DNA from: Burkholderiaceae bacterium
GTDB taxonomy: Bacteria; Pseudomonadota; Gammaproteobacteria; Burkholderiales; Burkholderiaceae_C
Reading direction: 5' to 3'
Assembly: GCA_023954035.1 (NCBI GenBank)
Contig: JAMLIT010000003.1
Location: 56,622-120,621, forward strand
DNA length: 64,000 nt
Positions 8,654 through 16,757 of the stretch are shown in pieces. Below the pieces are notes generated by a model, which saw only the letters and a program-made list of their open reading frames with translations, had not been told where the DNA came from and ran no database searches. The position numbers were made by a program, and so were the translations under genes. How positions within the stretch are numbered: the stretch's first letter is position 1; each line of letters opens with the position of its first letter.

Positions 8654-10785
8654 AGCGGAAGAACGTTAAAATGAAGAACCTGATTCGAGGTTTTGTGCTT
8701 GCCACTGCCGCTGCACTTGCTTCACCCTGGGCCCTCGCGCAAGGAGCCATCAAATCTGTAACCGGATCGCTTCAGGGAGGCGCAGAAGTCCTGAGGATTG
8801 ATTTTACCCAGCCACTGCTTGCGTTGCCTACCGGGTTTGCGACGCAAGCGCCTGCGCGAATTGCGCTCGATTTTCCCGGGACGTCCAACGCACTTGGCAC
8901 CTCGTTGGTTGAAATCAATCATGGCAACCTGCGGTCTGTCAATGTGGTGCAAGCCGAAGGTCGGTCGCGCATCGTGATGAATCTCAAGCAGCCGACGTCG
9001 TACAGAACGGAAATGCAGGGGGACTCATTGCTGGTGGTTTTGGCGCCCGTCGCGGTCAGCGCAAATGTTCCAGCGCAGACCGAGGTGTTTGCTGAATCGG
9101 GCAGCCTGGACGTCCTTCCTATCAAAGACATTGATTTCCGTCGCGGCCCGGACGGGTCGGGGCGTATCGTGGTGGCTCTGGCGAGCAGCCAGGTGGGCGT
9201 CGATCTTCGGCAGCAGGCCAAGACGCTTACCGTGGACTTCCTCCACTCTTCGCTCGCAGAGGGGCTGCGTCGCAGGTTGGACGTGACCGATTTTGGTACG
9301 CCTGTGCAGCGCATCACGACCACGGAGGACGGCGATCGCGTTCACATGGTGATTGAGCCCATTGGCGAATGGGAACACAGCGCTTACCAGAGTGACAATC
9401 AGTTCGTCGTCGAGGTGCGCCAGAAGAAAATCGATTTAACCAAATTGACGCAGGGTCCCGGTTATAGCGGCGAGAAGCTCTCCTTGAACTTCCAGAACAT
9501 TGAAGTGCGCTCCTTGCTTCAGGTGATTGCCGATTTCACGAATTTCAATATCGTCACTTCGGACACAGTCACTGGTTCGCTCACCCTGCGCTTGAAGGAT
9601 GTTCCTTGGGATCAGGCATTGCAAATCATCATGGACGCCAAAGGGCTGGGAATGCGCAAGAACGGCACAGTCCTCTGGATCGCGCCCAAGGATGAAATTG
9701 ACGAGCGCACGAAGAAGGACTATGAGGCCGCTTTGGCAATAGAAAAGCTCGAACCGCTTAAGACGCAGGCTTTCCAGCTAAATTATGCGAAAGCCGTGGA
9801 CATGGTGACCCAACTTACCAGCAGTGCTTCCGGCGGAGTGGGAGTGACGAATACTCGATTCCTGTCGGACCGAGGCAGTGCCATCGCTGAGCCACGAACG
9901 AACCAGTTGTTTGTCACAGATACTCCCAGCAAGATCGAAGAGGTACGAAAGCTGTTGGCCTCACTGGACGTAGCGGTACGCCAGGTATTGATTGAGGCTC
10001 GAATCGTCGAAGCGAGAGACTCGTTCGGTCGTTCGCTCGGGGTGCGTTTGGGTGGGGCCGATCTCAGAGCCAATCGCGGGGGACAGGGCGGATATGCCTT
10101 GGGTAAGGACAATCGTGTCGTCTTTGGCAGCAGCTACGCCAACAGCGTGTCCAGCAGTGGTGCTGGTGGAACGACCGACCCTACGGGTAGTTTTGTCAAT
10201 TTGCCGGCACAGTTGTCTGGCAGCGATACAGTCGGCAGTTTCGCGCTCTCGATCTTCAACGCCGCTGCCAATCGGTTCCTTACGCTGGAACTCTCGGCAC
10301 TGGAAGCCGATGGCAAGGGCAAGATTGTCTCGAGCCCGCGGGTGATCACTGCGGACCAGACCAAGGCGCTTATCGAGCAGGGCACGGAATATCCGTATTC
10401 CGTCACGGCGCCCAATGGAGCAACCACCATTGCGTTCAAAAAGGCCGTGCTCAAGTTGGAGGTGACGCCGCAAATCACCCCCGAAGGCGACATCATCCTG
10501 GACCTCGATATCAACAAGGACAGCCGCGGCGAGACGACCTTGCAGGGCGTTGCGATCGACACCAAGCACATCGTGACGCAGATTCTGGTGGAAAACGGCG
10601 GAACGGTCGTCATCGGTGGAATCTTTGAGATGGAGGAAACCAATCAGGAGAACAAGATTCCCTTCCTGGGGGACGTTCCAGTCATGGGGAACTTGTTTAA
10701 AAGCAGAACGAAAGAATCGACGAAACGCGAGATGCTCGTTTTCATCACCCCCAAAGTGATCTCGGATCGCGGCCCGACGCGCTAA
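8650..10785 (+). CDS. pilQ: PilQ, type IV pilus secretin
   Basis: 711 residues. Signal peptide to about residue 30, two AMIN-type beta domains (about 35-130 and 150-250) that bind peptidoglycan, an N0/STN domain near 275-345 (LSLNFQNIEVRSLLQVIADF), an N1-type domain, and the secretin barrel domain at about 450-705 with the typical VPVMGNLFKS near the end. It forms the outer-membrane gate through which the pilus leaves and DNA may enter. The ATG at 8650 overlaps the pilP stop. A later in-frame ATG at 8671 is possible and would still leave a signal peptide. Confidence 0.97.
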   Translation: MKRKNVKMKNLIRGFVLATAAALASPWALAQGAIKSVTGSLQGGAEVLRIDFTQPLLALPTGFATQAPARIALDFPGTSNALGTSLVEINHGNLRSVNVVQAEGRSRIVMNLKQPTSYRTEMQGDSLLVVLAPVAVSANVPAQTEVFAESGSLDVLPIKDIDFRRGPDGSGRIVVALASSQVGVDLRQQAKTLTVDFLHSSLAEGLRRRLDVTDFGTPVQRITTTEDGDRVHMVIEPIGEWEHSAYQSDNQFVVEVRQKKIDLTKLTQGPGYSGEKLSLNFQNIEVRSLLQVIADFTNFNIVTSDTVTGSLTLRLKDVPWDQALQIIMDAKGLGMRKNGTVLWIAPKDEIDERTKKDYEAALAIEKLEPLKTQAFQLNYAKAVDMVTQLTSSASGGVGVTNTRFLSDRGSAIAEPRTNQLFVTDTPSKIEEVRKLLASLDVAVRQVLIEARIVEARDSFGRSLGVRLGGADLRANRGGQGGYALGKDNRVVFGSSYANSVSSSGAGGTTDPTGSFVNLPAQLSGSDTVGSFALSIFNAAANRFLTLELSALEADGKGKIVSSPRVITADQTKALIEQGTEYPYSVTAPNGATTIAFKKAVLKLEVTPQITPEGDIILDLDINKDSRGETTLQGVAIDTKHIVTQILVENGGTVVIGGIFEMEETNQENKIPFLGDVPVMGNLFKSRTKESTKREMLVFITPKVISDRGPTR

Positions 10786-10808
10786 ATTTAGGTGAAATGA
10801 GGTTTGAA

Positions 10809-12296
10809 ATGAAGAAATTGATTGGAATGGCTGCTTTGGCGGCGTCTGCCTTGCTTGTGGCGTGTGGCGGCGGTGGCGGTAGTCCGGGTAATACGGATTT
10901 GCCATACTCGATCTCGGTGCGCGCGGCAAAGTCCCAGTTACCTATAAATATATCCAATCAACCGCCTGGTATCGGCGCTTATGCTAGGTATACGACGACC
11001 CTATACGTTGAAGCCCGCGAAGGAGGTGCGCCAATTCCAGGGGGGGAAGATATATTCGGTTGCGCGATAGTGCAGGGTTTGGATTCTGGCGCCCTGTATT
11101 ATCTGGACGGTGACAAGAGTCATGAGGATGACAACGGTAATCCGCTAGCCTATCGCAGCATTACGCTAGACTCCAACTCAGGTGCAAATTCGTTCCACCT
11201 GCATGCCGGGACCAAGGCAGGGACCGTGCGCATCACCTGTTCCGTCACCAATCCGGTGGACAAGCAGATTTCGAGCGCCAGCGTTGACGTCGTGGTCGGC
11301 GCTGCGACCGGCCAACCTGCCAGCGTGGTTGGCACCGCCCAGGCTCCCGGTTTTCTCGGTACCAGCAACAACATCGCGTCGTTGCGCAACAACGTCGGCA
11401 TCCAGGCTTTCGTGATGGACGACGCGAACCAGCCGATTCCAGAGCCGGCGGCTGCCAACTTGCAGGTAAGTATCCGTTCGTTCGGGGCTTCCACAGGCGC
11501 TCGACTGCTTTCGGGCTCCCAGTCGGGGAGCGTGGTTCAGGTCCGCACCATTGGTGGCGTGGGCTTGGTTTCGCTGTCTAGCGGATCCGATGCCGGTGTC
11601 ATCCTGCTTGAGCTGACGACCGACCGGGCGGACAACAATGTATCGAATGGTATCCAGGACGCCGTGACGCAGCTCATGGCAGTCAGCGTGCACAAGCAGA
11701 TTAGCGCCGGACCGCTCGCCATCAAAGACACGACACTCAAGGTGGCGAACGGGATTCCATTCTCCTATGCGATGACGGGCGAGGGGGGGGTGCCACCTTA
11801 CTCGTGGACCGCCAGTGGTTTGCCGAACGGTCTGTCGATGAGTCCTGATGGAGTCATCAGCGGCACTGCCAACGATCGGGGCGGGGTCTACAACGTTGTC
11901 GTGACGATGACCGACGATTCCAATCTGCCGGGCAATAAGGTCACGAAGAATATCGAACTGACCCTGGAAGGCAATATGCAGCTTGAGTTTGCACTCAATG
12001 GATGCAGTGCCGATGTCAATGTGGCTTGTGCCTTGCCTGCAGCCACCGTAGGTCAACCCTATGTCTACATCCTCTCGGTAACCGGTGGCGACCCTGCAGA
12101 AGCTGTCACGTGGACGACGACGCCATCGCCAGTCGCCGGTTTGCCCAATTGGAACCCGCCTCTTTCCGTGACAGCCAACGGGGTTTTGACGGGCACTCCC
12201 TTGGCACCCGCCTCTGGCAATACCTACACGTTCGTGGTAACGGCGAAACGCGGAGACTTCATCATCAGTCGCCAGGTGTCGATTCGCGTCAATTGA
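10809..12296 (+). CDS. Secreted lipoprotein with two putative Ig (He_PIG-like) domains
   Basis: 495 residues, not assigned to a named family. A lipoprotein signal (LLVACGGGGG, Cys19) is followed by an N-terminal region resembling bacterial invasin/Ig-like stalks, then two C-terminal repeats (about 304-388 and 410-494) with the He_PIG pattern: PPYSWTASGLPNGLSMSPDG with VISGTA, and LSVTANGVLTGTP. Such domains form surface stalks. It lies between pilQ and aroK, which are usually adjacent, and ends before a strong terminator, so it may be co-transcribed with pilMNOPQ. ATG 10809 is preferred over 10797 because GAGG lies 6 nt before it. Confidence 0.75.
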   Translation: MKKLIGMAALAASALLVACGGGGGSPGNTDLPYSISVRAAKSQLPINISNQPPGIGAYARYTTTLYVEAREGGAPIPGGEDIFGCAIVQGLDSGALYYLDGDKSHEDDNGNPLAYRSITLDSNSGANSFHLHAGTKAGTVRITCSVTNPVDKQISSASVDVVVGAATGQPASVVGTAQAPGFLGTSNNIASLRNNVGIQAFVMDDANQPIPEPAAANLQVSIRSFGASTGARLLSGSQSGSVVQVRTIGGVGLVSLSSGSDAGVILLELTTDRADNNVSNGIQDAVTQLMAVSVHKQISAGPLAIKDTTLKVANGIPFSYAMTGEGGVPPYSWTASGLPNGLSMSPDGVISGTANDRGGVYNVVVTMTDDSNLPGNKVTKNIELTLEGNMQLEFALNGCSADVNVACALPAATVGQPYVYILSVTGGDPAEAVTWTTTPSPVAGLPNWNPPLSVTANGVLTGTPLAPASGNTYTFVVTAKRGDFIISRQVSIRVN

Positions 12297-12351
12297 TCGA
12301 CAGTTGATCGTGCTATCGAAATCAAGCGAATAGCGGCTTTCGCTTCTCAGG

Positions 12352-12389
12352 CGCAGCCCCTTGAAGACATCAAGGGGCTGCGTTTTTTT
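12352..12389 (+). terminator. Rho-independent terminator after the pil operon
   Basis: A perfect 13-bp stem, CGCAGCCCCTTGA with TCAAGGGGCTGCG, 5-nt loop AGACA, followed by seven T. It is the strongest terminator in the window and separates pilM-lipoprotein transcription from aroK. Confidence 0.95.
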
Positions 12390-12445
12390 GTGGCTCGCCG
12401 GATTTGTGCTCGGACCTGCCAGTGGGGATGGGACTGGAATTTCGA

Positions 12446-13012
12446 ATGGACACGTGCAAACGAATCGTTTCGCTGATCGGCATGCCCGGAAGCGGCAAAA
12501 CCACCGTCGGACGCCAGCTCGCGCGGCGGTTGGGCCTGGACTTCGTGGATTCGGACCGCGTCATCGAGGAGCGCCTAGGCTGCTCGATTCGCGCGTTTTT
12601 CGAACGCGAAGGCGAAGACGCCTTCCGCGCATTGGAAGAAGCCACGCTCGACGAACTGACAGCGAGCGGCGCAAGCGCCGTCTTGTCCACGGGCGGTGGC
12701 GCGGTGCTTCGGCCGGCGACGCGCGAGCGACTGCGCAGGCGTAGCCAGGTGGTGTACCTCCATGCGCTGGCCGACGACATCTACCGGCGACTGCGGCATG
12801 ACACCACAAGGCCTTTGCTGCAAACTGAAGATCCTTTGCAGCAACTGCGCAATTTGTACGCGCAGCGCGATCCGCTCTACAGGGAGGCTGCGCACTTCGT
12901 CATTGAAACCGGTCGACCTTCCGTCGCGACCTTGGTCAACATGGTGGTGATGCAGCTGGAACTGGCAGGCACCTTGAACGCCGGTGCGCTGATCCCCGCA
13001 AGTCGACGTTGA
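12446..13012 (+). CDS. aroK: Shikimate kinase
   Basis: 188 residues from this ATG. P-loop GMPGSGKTT (12-20), shikimate-binding [11 protein letters not shown] and GEDAFRALE, and [10 protein letters not shown]. It phosphorylates shikimate at C3 in the chorismate pathway. The frame is open from a TTG at 12404 and there is another ATG at 12428; the one used here is closest to the normal family length, but 12428 cannot be excluded. The stop overlaps the open frame of aroB, and the pair form the usual aroKB unit downstream of the pil operon. Confidence 0.95.
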   Translation: MDTCKRIVSLIGMPGSGKTTVGRQLARRLGLDFVDSDRVIEERLGCSIRAFFEREGEDAFRALEEATLDELTASGASAVLSTGGGAVLRPATRERLRRRSQVVYLHALADDIYRRLRHDTTRPLLQTEDPLQQLRNLYAQRDPLYREAAHFVIETGRPSVATLVNMVVMQLELAGTLNAGALIPASRR

Positions 13013-13098
13013 ATGTCCTCGGGCGCCCGCCCAAAGCGGATGCGATCGCAATGGGCCCGCTCGGGGAAGGGCAGAGCCTGCCCTACACTTGGCGCGCA

Positions 13099-14280
13099 AT
13101 GACCACTCCCCTTCACTTTCCCGAAACTCCAAGGCCAGCACCGAGACGCCCGACGCCCCTGGTTTCCCAGGATGCGGCCGACCGGCAGACGGTCCGTATC
13201 GACTTGGCCGAGCGCAGCTACGCCATTGCCATCGGCTCTGGCCTTCTGTCCGATCCTGAGGCGTTCTCCAGTCTGCCCCCAGGCCATTGCGCTTTGGTAG
13301 TGAGCAACACCACGGTCGCACCCTTGTATCTGGAGCGTCTGGAGCAGCTTCTTGCCGGTCGCTACGCGCAACGGTGCAGTGTGGTGCTGCCTGATGGTGA
13401 GGCCTACAAGACCTGGCAAAGCCTCCAGCTGATCTTTGATGCGCTGCTGCGCAACCACTGTGACCGCAGTACGGTGCTCTTCGCTCTGGGCGGCGGGGTG
13501 GTCGGGGACATGACCGGCTTTGCGGCTGCCAGTTACATGCGCGGCGTGCCATTTGTGCAGGTGCCCACCACGCTGCTGGCGCAGGTGGATTCGTCTGTCG
13601 GAGGAAAAACCGGGATCAACCATCCTTTGGGCAAGAACATGATCGGCGCGTTTCACCAGCCGCTGCTGGTGGTGTGCGATCTCGACACGCTCGATACCCT
13701 GCCGGAGCGCGAGCTCAGCGCGGGGCTGGCCGAGATCATCAAATACGGTCCGATCTACGACATGGAATTCATGGCCTGGCTCGAAGACCAGGTCGATGCG
13801 CTGCGCGCGCGCGATCGGGCTGCGTTGGCGCATGCGGTGCGGCGCAGCTGCGAGATCAAGGCCGCGGTGGTCGGCGCCGACGAACGGGAGGCTGGGCTGC
13901 GCGCCATCCTCAATTTTGGCCACACCTTTGGCCACGCGGTCGAGTCAGGGTTGGGCTACGGCGTGTGGCTGCACGGCGAAGGCGTGGGCGTGGGCATGCT
14001 GATGGCAGCGGAACTCTCGCGCCGACTCGGTCTGGTGGATGTTGGGTTTTGCGCGCGACTGCAGGCGCTGGTGCAACGCGCCGGGCTGCCACTGCGGGCC
14101 CCGGTGCTCGATGCGAACGACAACGCCGGCCGCTATCTGGAGCTGATGCGTGTCGACAAAAAGGCGCAGGGCGGCGAAATCCGTTTTGTGCTGATCGACG
14201 GGCCGGGCCAGGCCGTGCTGCGCAGCGCGCCCGATGCCCTGGTGCGGGAGGTCGTGGATGCCTGCTGTGCGCCAGCCTGA
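13099..14280 (+). CDS. aroB: 3-dehydroquinate synthase
   Basis: 393 residues. NAD-binding GGGVVGD (131-137), [19 protein letters not shown], the active-site AEIIKYG (E212) and zinc ligands in NFGHTFGHA (H275/H279) and [10 protein letters not shown] (H292). It converts DAHP to 3-dehydroquinate, the second shikimate step. ATG 13099 gives a Pro-rich lead of about 28 residues before the conserved [13 protein letters not shown]; the frame is open to 13009, but that lead looks non-coding. Confidence 0.95.
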   Translation: MTTPLHFPETPRPAPRRPTPLVSQDAADRQTVRIDLAERSYAIAIGSGLLSDPEAFSSLPPGHCALVVSNTTVAPLYLERLEQLLAGRYAQRCSVVLPDGEAYKTWQSLQLIFDALLRNHCDRSTVLFALGGGVVGDMTGFAAASYMRGVPFVQVPTTLLAQVDSSVGGKTGINHPLGKNMIGAFHQPLLVVCDLDTLDTLPERELSAGLAEIIKYGPIYDMEFMAWLEDQVDALRARDRAALAHAVRRSCEIKAAVVGADEREAGLRAILNFGHTFGHAVESGLGYGVWLHGEGVGVGMLMAAELSRRLGLVDVGFCARLQALVQRAGLPLRAPVLDANDNAGRYLELMRVDKKAQGGEIRFVLIDGPGQAVLRSAPDALVREVVDACCAPA

Positions 14281-14310
14281 GCGGGCGCAGTGCTGGGTAC
14301 AAGGCATGTA

Positions 14311-14370
14311 TTGCTATAAAATCAGGAGCTGTATGCGCTTATATAATAAGCGGTGGAGGCCGATTTGACC
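14311..14370 (+). repeat. Dispersed repeat, copy 2; provides dgt ribosome site and start
   Basis: It begins GCTATAAAATCAGGAGCT and continues with GCGCTTATATAATAAGCG, then GTGGAGGCCGATTTGACC. GAGG (14356-14359) is 5 nt before the dgt TTG. This copy has drifted from GCGCTA to GCGGTG and also contains a TATAAT (14342-14347). Confidence 0.85.
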
Positions 14371-15537
14371 GATATTTTTGGTCTGGCACCCTATGCAAGC
14401 CATGCAGCAGCTGGCCGTGGACGGCGCCACGCCGAGCCGCCAGCCCCCACGCGCTCGGACTACCAGCGCGATCGGGACCGCATCGTCCATTCCTCTGCGT
14501 TTCGGCGGCTGGTCTACAAGACGCAGGTTTTTTTGAACCATGAAGGCGACCTGTTTCGTACCCGGCTCACGCATTCGCTGGAGGTTGCGCAGCTGGCGCG
14601 TTCGGTCGCCCGCTCACTGCGCCTCAATGAAGACCTGGTCGAGGCCATTGCGCTGGCGCACGATCTGGGCCACACACCGTTTGGACACGCTGGGCAGGAC
14701 GCACTCAACGCCTGCATGCAGGGCCACGGCGGCTTTGAGCACAACCTGCAAAGCTTGCGGGTGGTGGATGCGCTGGAGCTGCGCTACCCGCAGTTCGCCG
14801 GGCTCAACCTCAGCTTTGAAACCCGGGAGGGCATCCTCAAGCACTGCTCGCGCAGCCATGCCGAGTTGCTCGAGGCCGAGGAGCCCGGGGGCGTCGCCTC
14901 GCGCTTTCTGCTGCGGCAGCAGCCCAGCCTGGAAGCGCAATTGGCCAATCTGGCCGACGAGATCGCCTACAACGCGCACGACATCGACGACGGCGTGCGC
15001 TCCGGGCTGATCACGCAGGAGCAACTGGCCGAGGTGCCGCTGTTTGCGCGTTATCGCATTGAGGCGCTCGACGCCTTTCCCGGACTTGCTGCCCCGGCGA
15101 ATGAGCGCCGGCTGCTCTACGAAGCCATACGGCGCATGCTCAGTGCCCAGGTCTACGACGTGATTGCCGCGACGCAGCAGGCCATCGACGAGGCAGCGCC
15201 TCGTGATGTGGACGCCGTGCGCCGCGCTGGCCCTTTGGTGGGTTTTGGTCCGGGCATGCGGCTGCAGTCGCAGACGCTCAAACGCTTCCTGTTCGACAAC
15301 CTCTACCGCCATCCGCAGGTGGTGGAGACGACCGATCGCGCGCAAGTGGTCGTGCGCGAGTTGTTCGATGCCTATCTTGCCGCGCCGCGCGCCATGAAGC
15401 CTGCTTATGCGGCGCGTGCGGCGCAAGCGGCACCTGACCATCGCGCCCGCGTCGTGGCCGACTTCATCGCGGGAATGACCGATCGATTCGCAGCGGCCGA
15501 GCATGAACGGCTGACGGGGCGCCGCGTGATCCCATAA
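14365..15537 (+). CDS. dgt: Deoxyguanosinetriphosphate triphosphohydrolase-like protein (HD domain dNTPase)
   Basis: 390 residues. HD-superfamily metal ligands are visible: THSLEVAQ (H70), HDLGHTPFGH (H99, D100, H103, H108) and a later NAHDIDDG. The family hydrolyses dNTPs to nucleosides and tripolyphosphate. The TTG start is chosen because GGAGG lies 5 nt upstream and MTDIFGLAPYA matches the usual beginning of Comamonadaceae homologues as I recall them. A GTG at 14353 is the alternative. Both starts lie in a dispersed repeat. It converges with the ABC ATPase gene. Confidence 0.9.
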   Translation: MTDIFGLAPYASHAAAGRGRRHAEPPAPTRSDYQRDRDRIVHSSAFRRLVYKTQVFLNHEGDLFRTRLTHSLEVAQLARSVARSLRLNEDLVEAIALAHDLGHTPFGHAGQDALNACMQGHGGFEHNLQSLRVVDALELRYPQFAGLNLSFETREGILKHCSRSHAELLEAEEPGGVASRFLLRQQPSLEAQLANLADEIAYNAHDIDDGVRSGLITQEQLAEVPLFARYRIEALDAFPGLAAPANERRLLYEAIRRMLSAQVYDVIAATQQAIDEAAPRDVDAVRRAGPLVGFGPGMRLQSQTLKRFLFDNLYRHPQVVETTDRAQVVVRELFDAYLAAPRAMKPAYAARAAQAAPDHRARVVADFIAGMTDRFAAAEHERLTGRRVIP

Positions 15538-15574
15538 GTCGGGGTGGCCGCGAGTGCCCTGGGCAAGCGCGCTA

Positions 15575-16657
15575 TCAGGCAGCAGCCGGATCGACCTCGC
15601 GGGCAAACGTCACCACATGATCGGCCTGCACGCGCACGCCGATCCACTCGCCGATGGCGTGGTCGTGGTGACTCGGGACATGGGCTTGCACCTGCAGGCC
15701 GTTGGCCAACTCGAGCGTGTACAGAAATTCCGAGCCCCGAAACGCCTTGCGCAGCACCCGAGCCTGCACCGGCGATGCATCGTCGTGCACGATGTCGTCT
15801 GCGCGCAGCAGCACGTCGCATTCTCCATTGTCGTAATAAGAAGGCAGCGGGCAATCGGTCAAATTCTCGAGCGTGCCCAGCGCAGTGCGCACGGCGACAC
15901 CATTTGGACTTTGCTCCAGCTTTGCAGGTGCAAAGACGCCGTGCCCGATGAAGTTGGCAACAAAGCGTGTGGCCGGGCGGTGGTAAACCGTGTACGCATC
16001 GTCCCATTGGTGCAGCCTGCCTTCGTGCATCACGCCGATCCAATCGCCAATGGCGAAGGCCTCTAGCTGGTCGTGGGTGACGAACAGCGCCGTGGCGCCG
16101 GCCGCCTTCAAAATGCCGCGCATTTCCTGCGCCAGGCGTTCGCGCAGTTCGACGTCCAGGTTGGAAAAGGGTTCATCGAGAAGCATCAGCTTGGGTCGGG
16201 GCGCAAGCGCCCGAGCCAAAGCCACGCGCTGCTGCTGGCCGCCAGAGAGTTCGTGGGGATAGCGCGCCTCGCTGCCCGGCAATCCGACCAGGGACAGCAC
16301 CTGCGCAACGCGCTCGGCCTGTGCCGTTCGAGCCATGCCATGCAGTCCAAAAGCAATGTTGCGACCGGCGCTGAGGTGGGGGAATAGGGCGTAGTCCTGA
16401 AACACCATGCCGATGCGCCGATCCTCCGGCGCAACATCGTGGCCGGGGCAGCTGACACAGGCACCCCCCAATTGCACTTCTCCGCCCTCTACCGAAGCCA
16501 GGCCGGCCACCGCACGCAGCAGTGTGGTTTTGCCGCAGCCCGAAGGACCGATGAGCACGCCGATGCTGCCCGCGGGCAGGCCCAGGCTCACCCCCCGCAC
16601 CGCGGGACAGGGCTGACCCGCGTAGCGCACATCCAGGTTTGACAGCGTCAGGTACAT
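15575..16657 (-). CDS. fbpC: Ferric iron ABC transporter, ATP-binding protein (FbpC-like)
   Basis: 360 residues. Walker A GPSGCGKTT (37-45), Q-loop VFQDYALFPHLS, signature LSGGQQQRVALARAL (137-151), Walker B LMLLDEP (157-163), and a C-terminal TOBE-like regulatory domain from about 240. Sequence style (FSNLDVELRE, then ALFVTHDQLEAFAIGD) is that of the FbpC/AfuC ferric importers; spermidine or sulfate specificity is less likely. It is divergent from the permease gene, with a palindromic operator candidate between them. No substrate-binding protein gene is nearby. Confidence 0.85.
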   Translation of the reverse strand: MYLTLSNLDVRYAGQPCPAVRGVSLGLPAGSIGVLIGPSGCGKTTLLRAVAGLASVEGGEVQLGGACVSCPGHDVAPEDRRIGMVFQDYALFPHLSAGRNIAFGLHGMARTAQAERVAQVLSLVGLPGSEARYPHELSGGQQQRVALARALAPRPKLMLLDEPFSNLDVELRERLAQEMRGILKAAGATALFVTHDQLEAFAIGDWIGVMHEGRLHQWDDAYTVYHRPATRFVANFIGHGVFAPAKLEQSPNGVAVRTALGTLENLTDCPLPSYYDNGECDVLLRADDIVHDDASPVQARVLRKAFRGSEFLYTLELANGLQVQAHVPSHHDHAIGEWIGVRVQADHVVTFAREVDPAAA

Positions 16658-16673
16658 GCCGCCATTCTATGTT

Positions 16674-16696
16674 TGCGAATGCGTAAAATTCGCATT
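16674..16696. promoter_or_regulatory. Palindromic operator candidate between fbpC and fbpB (Fur-like)
   Basis: Two overlapping inverted repeats: TGCGAAT(N7)ATTCGCA at 16674-16694 and AATGCG(N7)CGCATT at 16678-16696. The AT-rich interruption in GC-rich DNA, the 19-nt spacing and the position between divergent ferric-transport genes suggest a Fur box, although similarity to the E. coli consensus is only partial. Confidence 0.5.
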
Positions 16697-16757
16697 TGCC
16701 TGCTCGCCGCGCCCAAGGGCGCCCAGTGGCAAGCCCTTGCCTCCGTCGGTTTCCATC

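Noticed and set aside
14353-14364. GTG at 14353 as dgt start
   Set aside because: Possible, but the TTG at 14365 has GGAGG at the ideal distance and matches the usual start of homologues as I remember them.
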